A stretch of 64,000 nucleotides of DNA from Rossellomorea vietnamensis. GTDB lineage: Bacteria > Bacillota > Bacilli > Bacillales > Bacillaceae_B. Location of the stretch: the NCBI RefSeq assembly GCF_025398035.1, contig NZ_CP104558.1:3668001-3732000 (forward strand). The letters are read 5' to 3'. This document shows, one piece after another, positions 35,516-44,141 of this stretch. Every line of letters begins with the position of its first letter. Position 1 is the stretch's first letter. The position numbers were made by a program, and so were the translations under genes. The notes under the pieces are model-generated. The model searched no databases and had not been told where the DNA came from. It was given only the letters and a program-made list of their open reading frames with translations.

Positions 35516-35558
35516 AGAAGAACGTATTCTCATTTTATATGAGGTACGTTCTTTTTTT
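35516..35558 (+). terminator. terminator of rocG
   Basis: AAGAACGTA/TACGTTCTT outer stem and an inner TCTCAT/ATGAGG stem are followed by seven T. Confidence 0.85.
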
Positions 35559-35714
35559 AATTTAAAGGAGTTCCCGAAAGGAATGTAGAAATGATTAGAA
35601 AGTGGTGGTTTAGGGTAAAATCACTGAAAATGCCTATAGGTATATGTACATTGCTTGCGGAATTTTAGTTCTTATGTTTAAACTTATAAACATTAAAGAT
35701 TCGGAGGGAATCAA

Positions 35715-37118
35715 ATGTCTACTGAATTGTTCATAGAGGAAGCTTCTCTCGAGGCGATAGAAGCAAGTCTTCAGCAGCATAAGCAATTTTTTAAGTCCGG
35801 GGTGACCCGACCCCTTCAATACAGAAAAGATTTGTTAGAAAAATTCTCCACGGTCATAAAAAATCATGAAACGGAAATCATCAGTGCCCTGAAAAAAGAC
35901 TTGAATAAATCCGACATGGAAGCGTATACGACGGAAATCGGCATCCTTCTGGAGGAGATTCGATTCGTCCTTAAGAATATCGATGAGTGGGCAGAACCGA
36001 AAAAAATGAAAACGGCGAAAACCCATATTGGATCGAAGGCCTATACTGTGCCGGAGCCATACGGTGTCACCTTGATCATCGCACCGTGGAATTATCCGAT
36101 CCAGCTTGCCCTGGCACCGGTCATCGGAGCGATTGCAGCGGGGAATACAGCAATCATCAAACCGTCGGAGCTCACCCCGACGACTTCTGCATTACTCGCT
36201 CAAATGATCAACACTCATTTTGATCCAAGACAGTTGTTCGTCATAGAGGGTGGAGTGGAAACGACCCAGAATCTTCTCAAACAAGGTTTTGATTATATTT
36301 TTTTCACCGGAAGTGTGCCTGTCGGGAAAGTGGTCATGGAAGCCGCGGCCAAGCAGTTGATCCCGGTAACCCTTGAACTGGGTGGGAAAAGCCCGTGTAT
36401 TGTCGACGAAACGGCGGATATCCCTCTTGCCGCCAAGCGTATCGCTTTCGGGAAAGTGACAAATGCAGGTCAAACGTGCATCGCACCGGATTATTTATTT
36501 ATCCATAAAAGCAAGAAAGATGAATTCATCACCGAATTCAAGAAAACCGTCATTGAGTTTTATGGGACTGAACCTTTGAAAAGCGATAAATTCGGACGGA
36601 TTGTCAACGAGCGTCATTTCAATCGTCTGACAAGCTATCTGGATGACGGGGAAATCCTATTAGGTGGAAATGTTGATCCCGCGAGCTTAAAAATCGAACC
36701 GACCTTAATGGAGCCAAGGGATTTTTCTGTTCCGGTGATGCAGGATGAGATTTTCGGCCCTGTTTTTCCTGTCATTGAGTATGAGGATCTGGATGAAGTC
36801 ATCGAGTTTGTGACCGAACGTCCGAAACCCCTTGCCCTTTATTTGTTCACCAGCAATCCTGTTACGGAAGAGAGGATCAACGGAACGATTTCCTATGGGG
36901 GCGGATGCGTGAATGATACGCTCATGCACATCGTCACACCTTATCTTCCTTTTGGCGGGGTAGGTGAGAGCGGAATCGGAAATTATCACGGGGAATCGAG
37001 CTTTTCGACCTTCTCCCATTATAAGAGCATCTTGAAACAGACGACGAAGTTCGATATGAGCTTCAGATACCCAAGCGGGCGATTCGGCCTGCAGATCATC
37101 AAGAAGTTATTGAAATGA
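35715..37118 (+). CDS. ywdH: aldehyde dehydrogenase, YwdH type
   Basis: 467 residues, class 3-like ALDH without the long N-terminus of other family members. Blocks: IAPWNYPIQLALAPVIGAIAAGNT near 116-139, FTGSVPVGK near 198, catalytic Glu in LELGGKSPC near 222 and catalytic Cys in NAGQTCIAPDY near 256. A basic amphipathic end (QIIKKLLK) could touch the membrane, as in fatty-aldehyde enzymes. GGAGGGAATCAA precedes the ATG. The substrate is unknown; long-chain or semialdehydes are plausible. Confidence 0.83.
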   Translation: MSTELFIEEASLEAIEASLQQHKQFFKSGVTRPLQYRKDLLEKFSTVIKNHETEIISALKKDLNKSDMEAYTTEIGILLEEIRFVLKNIDEWAEPKKMKTAKTHIGSKAYTVPEPYGVTLIIAPWNYPIQLALAPVIGAIAAGNTAIIKPSELTPTTSALLAQMINTHFDPRQLFVIEGGVETTQNLLKQGFDYIFFTGSVPVGKVVMEAAAKQLIPVTLELGGKSPCIVDETADIPLAAKRIAFGKVTNAGQTCIAPDYLFIHKSKKDEFITEFKKTVIEFYGTEPLKSDKFGRIVNERHFNRLTSYLDDGEILLGGNVDPASLKIEPTLMEPRDFSVPVMQDEIFGPVFPVIEYEDLDEVIEFVTERPKPLALYLFTSNPVTEERINGTISYGGGCVNDTLMHIVTPYLPFGGVGESGIGNYHGESSFSTFSHYKSILKQTTKFDMSFRYPSGRFGLQIIKKLLK

Positions 37119-37152
37119 GAAAAGGTGACCCGGGGTGGGTCACCTTTTTCGT
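37119..37152. terminator. terminator of ywdH
   Basis: AAAAGGTGACCC/GGGTCACCTTTTT stem with a 5-base loop. Also T-rich on the minus side and able to serve the convergent yuzA. Confidence 0.85.
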
Positions 37153-37165
37153 TGAGGTTCTTATA

Positions 37166-37399
37166 TTATCTCGTCGGCTCTGTATGAGGTTCTCTTTCAA
37201 GCTCTTCCGTCGGTTTGAATAACAGACCAAGGTTGATGAGGCCGGCAATCCCGACTAAACCGTAAACGATACGGGACAATGCGGCATCTTGTCCGCCAAA
37301 GATCGCTGCAACAAGATCGAATTGAAAGAAACCGATAAGTCCCCAGTTGATAGCACCAATGATCGTAAGCACCAAAGCAATACGCTGAATACCACTCAT
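37166..37399 (-). CDS. yuzA: YuzA-like DUF378 membrane protein
   Basis: 77 residues, DUF378: two hydrophobic segments with the family block IIGAINWGLIGFFQFDLVAAIFG near 13-35 and IVYGLVGIAGL near 43-54, then a short charged tail. AGAAGGAGG precedes the ATG at 37399. It resembles B. subtilis YuzA, and its position beside yugJ and pgi agrees. The function is unknown. Confidence 0.83.
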   Translation of the reverse strand: MSGIQRIALVLTIIGAINWGLIGFFQFDLVAAIFGGQDAALSRIVYGLVGIAGLINLGLLFKPTEELEREPHTEPTR

Positions 37400-37600
37400 G
37401 TTGTTTTCCTCCTTCTATTCAATGGCTCATTCATAAGTTTCCCCCTGAGCCCATTCCTATTCAACTTGCCCTTAGAAAAATTTCCTTGTGCAAGTTCTTT
37501 GCAATTTGGGGATGATATATTCGATAATAGAAAATGTGCTAAGAACATTTTGGGTAACGAAATAAACCGGCCCTTACAGAATACAAGGAGGTAACAAATA

Positions 37601-38764
37601 ATGAATGACTTTACATTTTACAATCCGACTAAATTAATTTTTGGTAAAGGACAAGTAGAACAATTGAAAGAATTGGTGCCTCAATATGGTAAAAAGGTGC
37701 TTGTCGTTTACGGCGGGGGAAGCATCAAGCGTAACGGATTATACGATCAAGTGATGTCAGTGCTGAAAGGGATTGACAGTGAAGTATTTGAATTATCCGG
37801 AGTTGAGCCGAATCCACGTCTTTCTACAGTGAGACGAGGAGTGGAAATCGCTAAGGAGAAGAACATCGACTTTATCCTGGCCGTCGGCGGCGGAAGCGTC
37901 ATCGATTGTACGAAAGCCATCGCTGCAGGTGCAAAATATGATGGAGACGCTTGGGACCTTGTAACGAAGAAAACGTTCGCGAAAGAAGCCCTTCCGTTCG
38001 GAACGGTTCTTACTTTGGCTGCGACGGGTTCTGAAATGAATGCCGGATCGGTTATCACAAACTGGGAAACAAATGAAAAGTATGGTTGGGGAAGCCCGGT
38101 GACATTCCCTCAATTCTCCATCCTGGATCCGGAAAATACGTTTACTGTACCAAAGGATCACACCATCTATGGCATGGTGGACATGATGAGTCACGTGTTT
38201 GAACAGTATTTCAATAATGCAACAAACACACCGCTTCAAGACCGCATGTGTGAATCTGTTCTGAAAACAGTGATCGAAACAGCTCCGAAGCTGATCGATG
38301 ATCTTGAAAACTATGAGCTTCGTGAGACGATTCTGTACTCCGGTACGATTGCCCTTAACGGAATGCTGCAAATGGGTTATAACGGTGACTGGGCAAGCCA
38401 TAACATCGAGCATGCCGTGTCAGCTGTATATGATATCCCACATGCCGGTGGACTGGCGATTCTGTTCCCGAACTGGATGAAGCATAACCTGAAAGTGAAC
38501 CCATCACGATTTGCCCAAATGGCTGAACGTGTATTCAACGTCGACCCAGCCGGCAAATCGGAAGAAGAAGTGGCACTTGAAGGAATCGAAAAGCTTCGTG
38601 AATTCTGGTCAAGCCTAGGTGCACCAACACGATTGGCGGACTATGACATTGATGATAGCCAGATCGACCTTATGGCAGACAAAGCCATGGTCAACGGCGA
38701 ATTCGGTAACTTCAATAAACTGAATAAAGACGACGTTCTTGCGATTTTAAGAGCATCTCTATAA
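37601..38764 (+). CDS. yugJ: iron-containing NADH-dependent butanol dehydrogenase (YugJ)
   Basis: 387 residues of the iron-dependent alcohol dehydrogenase family. Nucleotide-binding [17 protein letters not shown] near 90-106, then [10 protein letters not shown] near 137, and metal-ligand region [10 protein letters not shown] near 190 and [19 protein letters not shown] near 267-285. These contain the conserved Asp/His ligands. It reduces aldehydes or oxidises primary alcohols with NAD(P)H. AAGGAGG precedes the ATG. It corresponds to YugJ/YugK of B. subtilis next to pgi. Confidence 0.87.
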   Translation: MNDFTFYNPTKLIFGKGQVEQLKELVPQYGKKVLVVYGGGSIKRNGLYDQVMSVLKGIDSEVFELSGVEPNPRLSTVRRGVEIAKEKNIDFILAVGGGSVIDCTKAIAAGAKYDGDAWDLVTKKTFAKEALPFGTVLTLAATGSEMNAGSVITNWETNEKYGWGSPVTFPQFSILDPENTFTVPKDHTIYGMVDMMSHVFEQYFNNATNTPLQDRMCESVLKTVIETAPKLIDDLENYELRETILYSGTIALNGMLQMGYNGDWASHNIEHAVSAVYDIPHAGGLAILFPNWMKHNLKVNPSRFAQMAERVFNVDPAGKSEEEVALEGIEKLREFWSSLGAPTRLADYDIDDSQIDLMADKAMVNGEFGNFNKLNKDDVLAILRASL

Positions 38765-38773
38765 TGAAATGGG

Positions 38774-38815
38774 GAGGGACGGACCTTGGTGAACGAGGTC
38801 CGTCCCTCTTTTTTG
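38774..38815 (+). terminator. terminator of yugJ built from the GAGGGACGGACCT word
   Basis: A perfect 13-bp stem GAGGGACGGACCT/AGGTCCGTCCCTC with an 8-10 base loop and six T. It is the third terminator in the window with these arms. Confidence 0.88.
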
Positions 38816-38872
38816 TGGAGTGGTTATTGGTGTTGGTTGGCGGTGGTGAGCTTTTGGGAAATAAAGTTAATT

Positions 38873-38998
38873 GGCTGGATTTTATGCTTTTTTGGCTGGA
38901 TTCTTGAGTGAAACGGCTGGATTTGAAGACGTTTCGGCTGGATTCAAGCAAAAATCGGCTGGATTTCTGTCGGTTTCGGCTGGATTCCGTCCCTCTCC
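38873..38998. repeat. six-copy GGCTGGATT array with exact 21-bp period
   Basis: GGCTGGATT starts at 38873, 38894, 38915, 38936, 38957 and 38978, each exactly 21 bases after the last. The 12-base spacers differ. It lies in the 445-base gap between yugJ and pgi, after the terminator and a G/T-rich stretch. The 38999-39209 remainder holds a weak cre-like sequence at 39118-39131 and the pgi ribosome site, nothing else recognised. Confidence 0.85.
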
Positions 38999-39209
38999 CA
39001 CGCTTAGCGGGTGGAATCACCATAACCCCTCCACAAATTCCTAAAATATCAGGGTTTCTTTCCCAATAACTAGGGGAATATAAGCGGGTAAGGCAGCAGT
39101 GGATAAAAAGTTTCTCATGCACACGCTTACATAGAGGGAGCTTTCTTGATTCTCGGGTCAGCTTTCGATAAAGTGAGATAGAAGAAAATATTTTAATCGG
39201 AGGATGGTT

Positions 39210-40559
39210 ATGACACACATTCGTTTTGATTATTCAAAAGCGCTATCGTTTTTTGGAGAACACGAACTTACATACTTAAGTGATGCGGTTAAGGTTGCCC
39301 ATCATTCACTACATGAACAAACAGGTGCAGGGAGCGACTTCCTTGGTTGGATCGATCTTCCTGTAGATTACGACAAAGAAGAATTTTCCCGCATTCAGAA
39401 GTCAGCGGAGAAAATCAAGAATGATTCCGATATCCTTCTTGTGATCGGTATCGGTGGATCTTATCTGGGAGCGCGTGCGGCGATTGAGATGCTGAACCAC
39501 AGCTTCTATAACGCTCTTCCGAAAGATAAGCGTTCCACACCCCAAGTGTTATTCGTTGGACAAAACATCAGTTCCACATACATGAGAGACTTAATGGATC
39601 TTCTTGATGGAAAGGACTTCTCCATCAATGTGATTTCAAAGTCAGGTACGACGACTGAACCGGCGCTTGCCTTCCGTATCTTCCGCAATATGTTGGAAGA
39701 AAAGTACGGAGTGGAGGAAGCACGTAAACGTATTTATGCCACTACGGATAAATCGAAGGGTGCACTGAAGACGCTGGCGACAGACGAAGGCTATGAAACA
39801 TTCGTCGTTCCAGATGATATCGGGGGACGCTATTCTGTCCTGACAGCAGTAGGATTGCTTCCAATCGCCGTCAGCGGAGTGGAAATCGAGACGATGATGA
39901 ACGGTGCTGCACAGGCCCGGGAAGATTTCGGTAAATCCGAGCTGACTGAAAACGCTGCTTACCAATATGCTGCGGTTCGTAACGCTTTATATAACAAAGG
40001 CAAGACAATCGAAATGCTCATCAACTATGAGCCGGGATTACAGTACTTTGCGGAATGGTGGAAGCAGTTGTTTGGTGAAAGTGAAGGAAAAGACCAAAAA
40101 GGCATTTATCCTTCTTCTGCGAACTTCTCGACAGATCTTCATTCTCTTGGACAATACGTTCAAGAAGGACGCCGTGACATTTTCGAAACAGTCATCAAGG
40201 TTTCAGAGCCCCGTCATGAGCTGAAAATCGAGAAAGCGGACAGTGACCTGGATGGATTGAATTATCTTGCGGGTGAAACTGTGGACTTCGTGAACAATAA
40301 AGCATTTGAAGGGACACTGCTTGCCCATACAGATGGAGGGGTACCTAACCTGATCGTGGAGATTCCTGCAATGGATACCTACACATTCGGTTACCTTGTG
40401 TACTTCTTCGAAAAAGCATGTGCCATGAGTGGATACCTTCTTGGTGTGAATCCATTCGATCAGCCGGGAGTGGAAGCATATAAAGTGAATATGTTTGCCC
40501 TTCTTGGAAAACCTGGATTCGAAGAGAAGAAAGCCGAGCTTGAAAAACGTCTGAAATAA
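39210..40559 (+). CDS. pgi: glucose-6-phosphate isomerase
   Basis: 449 residues with the two-SIS-domain PGI fold: [16 protein letters not shown] near 77, the [14 protein letters not shown] phosphate-binding block near 143, [17 protein letters not shown] near 206, LFGESEGKD with the catalytic Glu near 288, and the [14 protein letters not shown] signature near 415. It interconverts glucose-6-phosphate and fructose-6-phosphate. ATG 39210 has GGAGG six bases upstream. The ATG at 39204 overlaps that site and is rejected. Confidence 0.96.
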   Translation: MTHIRFDYSKALSFFGEHELTYLSDAVKVAHHSLHEQTGAGSDFLGWIDLPVDYDKEEFSRIQKSAEKIKNDSDILLVIGIGGSYLGARAAIEMLNHSFYNALPKDKRSTPQVLFVGQNISSTYMRDLMDLLDGKDFSINVISKSGTTTEPALAFRIFRNMLEEKYGVEEARKRIYATTDKSKGALKTLATDEGYETFVVPDDIGGRYSVLTAVGLLPIAVSGVEIETMMNGAAQAREDFGKSELTENAAYQYAAVRNALYNKGKTIEMLINYEPGLQYFAEWWKQLFGESEGKDQKGIYPSSANFSTDLHSLGQYVQEGRRDIFETVIKVSEPRHELKIEKADSDLDGLNYLAGETVDFVNNKAFEGTLLAHTDGGVPNLIVEIPAMDTYTFGYLVYFFEKACAMSGYLLGVNPFDQPGVEAYKVNMFALLGKPGFEEKKAELEKRLK

Positions 40560-40564
40560 TGAAC

Positions 40565-40600
40565 AAGAGCACTGAGTAAATCTCAGTGCTCTTTTACATT
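40565..40600 (+). terminator. terminator of pgi
   Basis: AAGAGCACTGAG/CTCAGTGCTCTT stem with a 5-base loop and TTTTACATTTTT. Confidence 0.87.
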
Positions 40601-40651
40601 TTTCTTTTCTTTTAGGAGAAACTATCCCTAAAAGAAAGGGGATGCATCCAC

Positions 40652-41059
40652 GTGATTGAGCTTTCATCAAGCATTGAAGGACAGCATTATCAACTGTATA
40701 AACTGGAACAGCTACTAAAGCCGCTTGGATATTCGATCGGCGGTAACTGGGATTACGATCACGGCTACTTCGATTATAAAATTGATGACGAGGTCGGGTA
40801 TCAATTTTTAAGAGTGCCGTTTACCTCAGTGGACGGTCAACTGGACTCAAGGGGGGCTACCGTTGAATTCGGTAAACCGTTCCTTCTTTCACATAAGTAT
40901 CAGATCGGCCTGGACGACTTTGCGTCGACAGGGAACTTTTCCGGTTCTGTCAATCAATTTTCAGAGCCACAGGATCCCGATGCAAGTTTTCCTGAAAAGT
41001 ACATTGCCGTTGGGAAGGAACTTGTGAAGGAACTTGAGACCACTCTGTTTTCTAGTTAG
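40652..41059 (+). CDS. yugN: YugN-family protein
   Basis: 135 residues of the YugN family: LEQLLKPLGYSIGGNWDYDHGYFDYK near 17-42, RVPFTSVDGQLDS near 54, and FVSEPQDPDA-like FSEPQDPDASFPEKY near 105-119. Soluble, unknown function. The GTG start at 40652 has AAAGGGGATG upstream. Its 3' end overlaps the convergent yugO by eight bases. The same yugN/yugO neighbourhood is known in B. subtilis. Confidence 0.87.
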   Translation: MIELSSSIEGQHYQLYKLEQLLKPLGYSIGGNWDYDHGYFDYKIDDEVGYQFLRVPFTSVDGQLDSRGATVEFGKPFLLSHKYQIGLDDFASTGNFSGSVNQFSEPQDPDASFPEKYIAVGKELVKELETTLFSS

Positions 41060-42044
41060 AAATCACAAGAAGTTCGTCTGATGCTTCAACAATCGTCGTT
41101 AAAGGAGGATTCACGGATGTGTTTTCTCCTTTTTTTATGCCCAGAAGGATAATGTTGTTCTTGAGTAGGTGTCCACTGAGGGAGTGGAAGTTTTCATTGA
41201 TGTACTCTTCTGCAACAGGGATGAGCTTCAGATTATTTCCTTTAAGGTGATTCAACAGCTTTAAGATTGTTTTGGACATTCCCTGGGATATGATGCTATT
41301 CATCATTACGTAGCTTGTCTGCATATTGGTCTGGATGACTTCATCGGCACCGGCCCGTTTCGCATTAGCGACTTGATCCTTCTGGAGAATTTCGACCACG
41401 GTATATAGTCCGGGATGATTTCCTTTAATGGCAAGGAGGGTCAGGACCGAATTCATATCAGAAGTCATTTCGTCTTTATTTTGATCGGCTGTGATGATGG
41501 CAATCGATGCTTCATTCAAATTGGCTTTCTTCAGGATGGAATCCTTGAAAGGAGTCCCCTTTACAAAATGGATATGATGATTGTTATAGGGGTTCTTTTG
41601 GAGGGTTTCATCGACCAGGATAATATCACAGGTTGACTGAAGGGAGGTCAGCTGATTGATCACTTCCCGTGTACGCTCATTCCAGCCTACAATGATGACA
41701 TGTTCTTTTCCTTTAAATGTTGCCTTTCCTTCCAGATAGGCATTCTGGGTCATGACGGTTTCTGCTGCCAGTGTGACGAAATAGGTTGAAAGGAAACCTG
41801 CACCAACCAGGATGAGTACAATCCCAAGCAATCTTCCTTCCCATGTTAAGGGGACGAAATCTCCATAACCCACGGTGGACGTTGTAATGATGGCCCACCA
41901 GATCCCGTCAAATAACGAAGGGAAAGTATCAGGTTCTATAAAATGAATGACTGTGCCGAAAGATAGCATCAGCGTGATGGCAATCATGAAGATCCGAATA
42001 ACTAAGGGCCAGCGCAAGAACCCATGAAACAATTGCTGTACCAT
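41052..42044 (-). CDS. yugO: YugO potassium channel with TrkA-type regulatory domain
   Basis: 330 residues: two membrane helices (about 10-32 and 65-95) flanking a pore loop with selectivity filter TTSTVGYGD. A cytosolic RCK domain follows, with Rossmann start HVIIVGWNERTREVI near 115-130, and a C-terminal TrkA-C-like part. In B. subtilis YugO releases K+ and propagates electrical signals in biofilms. ATG 42044 follows AAAGGAGCTGGTAGA; the longer open frame starting at 42077 lacks a ribosome site. It ends inside yugN. Confidence 0.87.
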   Translation of the reverse strand: MVQQLFHGFLRWPLVIRIFMIAITLMLSFGTVIHFIEPDTFPSLFDGIWWAIITTSTVGYGDFVPLTWEGRLLGIVLILVGAGFLSTYFVTLAAETVMTQNAYLEGKATFKGKEHVIIVGWNERTREVINQLTSLQSTCDIILVDETLQKNPYNNHHIHFVKGTPFKDSILKKANLNEASIAIITADQNKDEMTSDMNSVLTLLAIKGNHPGLYTVVEILQKDQVANAKRAGADEVIQTNMQTSYVMMNSIISQGMSKTILKLLNHLKGNNLKLIPVAEEYINENFHSLSGHLLKNNIILLGIKKGENTSVNPPLTTIVEASDELLVISN

Positions 42045-42097
42045 TCTACCAGCTCCTTTTTCATATGCACTGACCATTATTTCCTATTCAGGTTCTT

Positions 42098-42649
42098 CTA
42101 AAACTCAGAAAGCCATTCTTTCTTCAATAAACTGTACATATATGCGTCAAATGCCTGGTCATCCTGTAGGATATATTCCCTCAGCAAACCTTCCTGCTTG
42201 AATCCAAGCTTCTCCACTACCCGTGCTGATGCCTTATTATAAGGAACGATCACTGCTCCTATACGAATCATTCCTTTTTCTGAAAAAAGGTAATGGAGTA
42301 GTGGGGCCAGGGCTTCACCCATGATTCCCTTGCCCCAATGGCCGGGATGCAGGTCATATCCGATTTCGCAGCGTTTATAAGCCTTTGAAATGCCATGGAA
42401 CCCGCATGTCCCGATCATCTTGTTGGAATCCTTCTCTACGATGGCCCAACGCATGGGACCGCCTGTTTCCAGGTGCTTTTCATAGTTTTCAACCATACTG
42501 ACCGCCACGTCTTTCGATTCAATCGGACTCATGCCGAAATAGCGGAGAACGTCCAGGGACGTATAGAGTTCATAAAGAAAACCGACATCTTCCATTGCAA
42601 TCTGTCTTAGAACCAATCTCTCTGTTTCAAATACTGGATATTTTTCCAT
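42098..42649 (-). CDS. GNAT acetyltransferase, RimJ/RimL type
   Basis: 183 residues of the ribosomal-protein-type N-acetyltransferase group: TERLVLRQIAMEDVGFLYELY near 9-29, MIGTCGFHGI near 80 and acetyl-CoA loop GHWGKGIMGEAL near 105-116. It may acetylate an N-terminus or amine; the substrate is unknown. ATG 42649 follows AAGGGGTTG. It lies 53 bases upstream of yugO on the same strand and could share a transcript. Confidence 0.8.
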   Translation of the reverse strand: MEKYPVFETERLVLRQIAMEDVGFLYELYTSLDVLRYFGMSPIESKDVAVSMVENYEKHLETGGPMRWAIVEKDSNKMIGTCGFHGISKAYKRCEIGYDLHPGHWGKGIMGEALAPLLHYLFSEKGMIRIGAVIVPYNKASARVVEKLGFKQEGLLREYILQDDQAFDAYMYSLLKKEWLSEF

Positions 42650-42720
42650 ATTTATCAACCCCTTTATAGAAGAAAGTATACCATGGAAAAACCCTTGGCA
42701 GGGGGCCAAAATCATCTACG

Positions 42721-42754
42721 CAAAAAGCCTCTGCCAGAGATTGGACAGAGGCTC
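42721..42754 (-). terminator. terminator of the FMN oxidase gene
   Basis: AGCCTCTG/CAGAGGCT stem followed on the minus strand by TTTTTGCG. Confidence 0.75.
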
Positions 42755-42759
42755 CTTCA

Positions 42760-43977
42760 CTATGACTTGAATCCTGCAGTTGGCTGTGCGTTCCATCCTT
42801 TCTTCGAATGAAATGAACCGTCCTTCACGTCTTTTAGAAGAGAGGCATCACATCCGGAAACAGATGATTGACCTGAAAGGGCCAATGTTAAATCGAGATC
42901 GGCCAGTATATTCCGGATCACGTCTTTCACCCCTTGTTCACCTGCCAGGGTCAGACCGTACATATAGGGCCTGCCTATGAGAACGGAATCTGCTCCGAGG
43001 GCAAGGGCTTTTACGACATCGGCTCCTCGCCGGATCCCGCTGTCAAAAAGCACAGGGATACGGCCGTTCACGACGTCGCATATGACGGGCAGGGAGTCTA
43101 AGGCTCCGATGGCCCCGTCAACCTGTCTTCCACCATGATTGGATACGATGATTCCATCCATTCCCCGGTCGATGGCAAGCTTGGCGTCATCGGGATGGAG
43201 AATGCCTTTCAGCAGGATCGGCAGACTCGTATGTTCACGCAGAAAGGCCAGGTCATCCCATGTAAGTCTTGCATTGCCAAACACTTGGGACCAGAGGATG
43301 GCAGCTGCATTCCGGTCGACTTCAGGGGGTTCTTTCAATTTTGAACGAAAGACAGGATCGCTCACGTAATTACCGACTCCTTCTCCCGACAAAAAGGGAA
43401 GATAGGCGTTTTCAAGATCGTATTCACGCCACGCCATCATCGGGGCATCAAGGGTCACGACGATAGCCGAGTATCCTGACGCTTCAGCCCTCTGAAGCAT
43501 ACTTGCTGCAATCTCAAGGTCATTACTCCAATACAGCTGGAACCATCTTGGGGACTCCCCCATGACGGAAGCGATTTCTTCCATGGAGTAAGTAGACGCT
43601 GAACTTGCAATGAACGGGACATTCATGGATGCCGCCGCGCGGGCTGACGCCAGCTCCCCATCAGGGTGAACGATGGATTGCACTCCGATCGGTGCAAGGA
43701 GGAGGGGGGAGGAGTAGGTTTCGCCGAATAAAGTCACGTTCAGGTCGCGGTTCTCGACATTATTCAACATACGGGGGACGATCTGCCAGCGGTCGAGGGC
43801 CCTTCTGTTCGCGCGCATCGTCCCCTCGCCGCCGGCACCTCCCGCCACATAATAAAACGGGCCGTCTTCAAGCTTTTCCCGTGCCATTTGCTCCAGCTCT
43901 TCAAACCGGAAGGGGATGGAGGGACGGACCTTCCTTTGATAAATTTCATTTTGGACATGGTTTCCATACTGATTCAT
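42760..43977 (-). CDS. FMN-dependent alpha-hydroxy-acid oxidase, lactate 2-monooxygenase type
   Basis: 405 residues, TIM-barrel flavoprotein of the glycolate/lactate oxidase family. Blocks: FEELEQMAREKLEDGPFYYVAGGAGGE, read as a pattern near 25-50, LLLAPIGVQSIVHPDGE near 92, FIASSASTYSMEEIA near 122 and active-site VSNHGGRQVDGAIG near 280 with the catalytic His and Arg. FMN/phosphate-binding DSGIRRGADVVKALALGADSV lies near 312. Length and N-terminus fit lactate 2-monooxygenase-like members; lactate oxidase cannot be excluded. AAAGGAG precedes the ATG. One GAGGGACGGACCTTC word lies in codons 17-21. Confidence 0.83.
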   Translation of the reverse strand: MNQYGNHVQNEIYQRKVRPSIPFRFEELEQMAREKLEDGPFYYVAGGAGGEGTMRANRRALDRWQIVPRMLNNVENRDLNVTLFGETYSSPLLLAPIGVQSIVHPDGELASARAAASMNVPFIASSASTYSMEEIASVMGESPRWFQLYWSNDLEIAASMLQRAEASGYSAIVVTLDAPMMAWREYDLENAYLPFLSGEGVGNYVSDPVFRSKLKEPPEVDRNAAAILWSQVFGNARLTWDDLAFLREHTSLPILLKGILHPDDAKLAIDRGMDGIIVSNHGGRQVDGAIGALDSLPVICDVVNGRIPVLFDSGIRRGADVVKALALGADSVLIGRPYMYGLTLAGEQGVKDVIRNILADLDLTLALSGQSSVSGCDASLLKDVKDGSFHSKKGWNAQPTAGFKS

Positions 43978-44105
43978 GATCTTTGTTCTCCTTTCATCTC
44001 TGCCGGAAGAAATGCAATCGTCAAAAGGAAGCGTATGTAATCGGCGTGCTTTTCCTTATAAAGAAAATGGTACTTATCGTATTCAGAAAAGTCAATTAAA
44101 TCACA

Positions 44106-44137
44106 CGAAAAAAGAGACCGGTCATATGACCGGCTCC
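44106..44137 (-). terminator. terminator of the VWA lipoprotein gene
   Basis: A GAGCCGGTCATATGACCGGTCTC-like palindrome, described by its arms GCCGGTC and GACCGGT, is followed on the minus strand by TTTTTTCG. Confidence 0.8.
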
Positions 44138-44141
44138 CAAT

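Noticed and set aside
38873..38998. CRISPR array
   Set aside because: The constant part is only nine bases, spacers are 12 bases and no cas gene is present.
38712..39218. A 168-residue minus-strand open frame with a seven-residue repeat (SSR/SSQ units)
   Set aside because: The seven-residue repeat is just the 21-base GGCTGGATT array read in frame. The frame also covers the yugJ terminator and the end of yugJ, and has no ribosome site.
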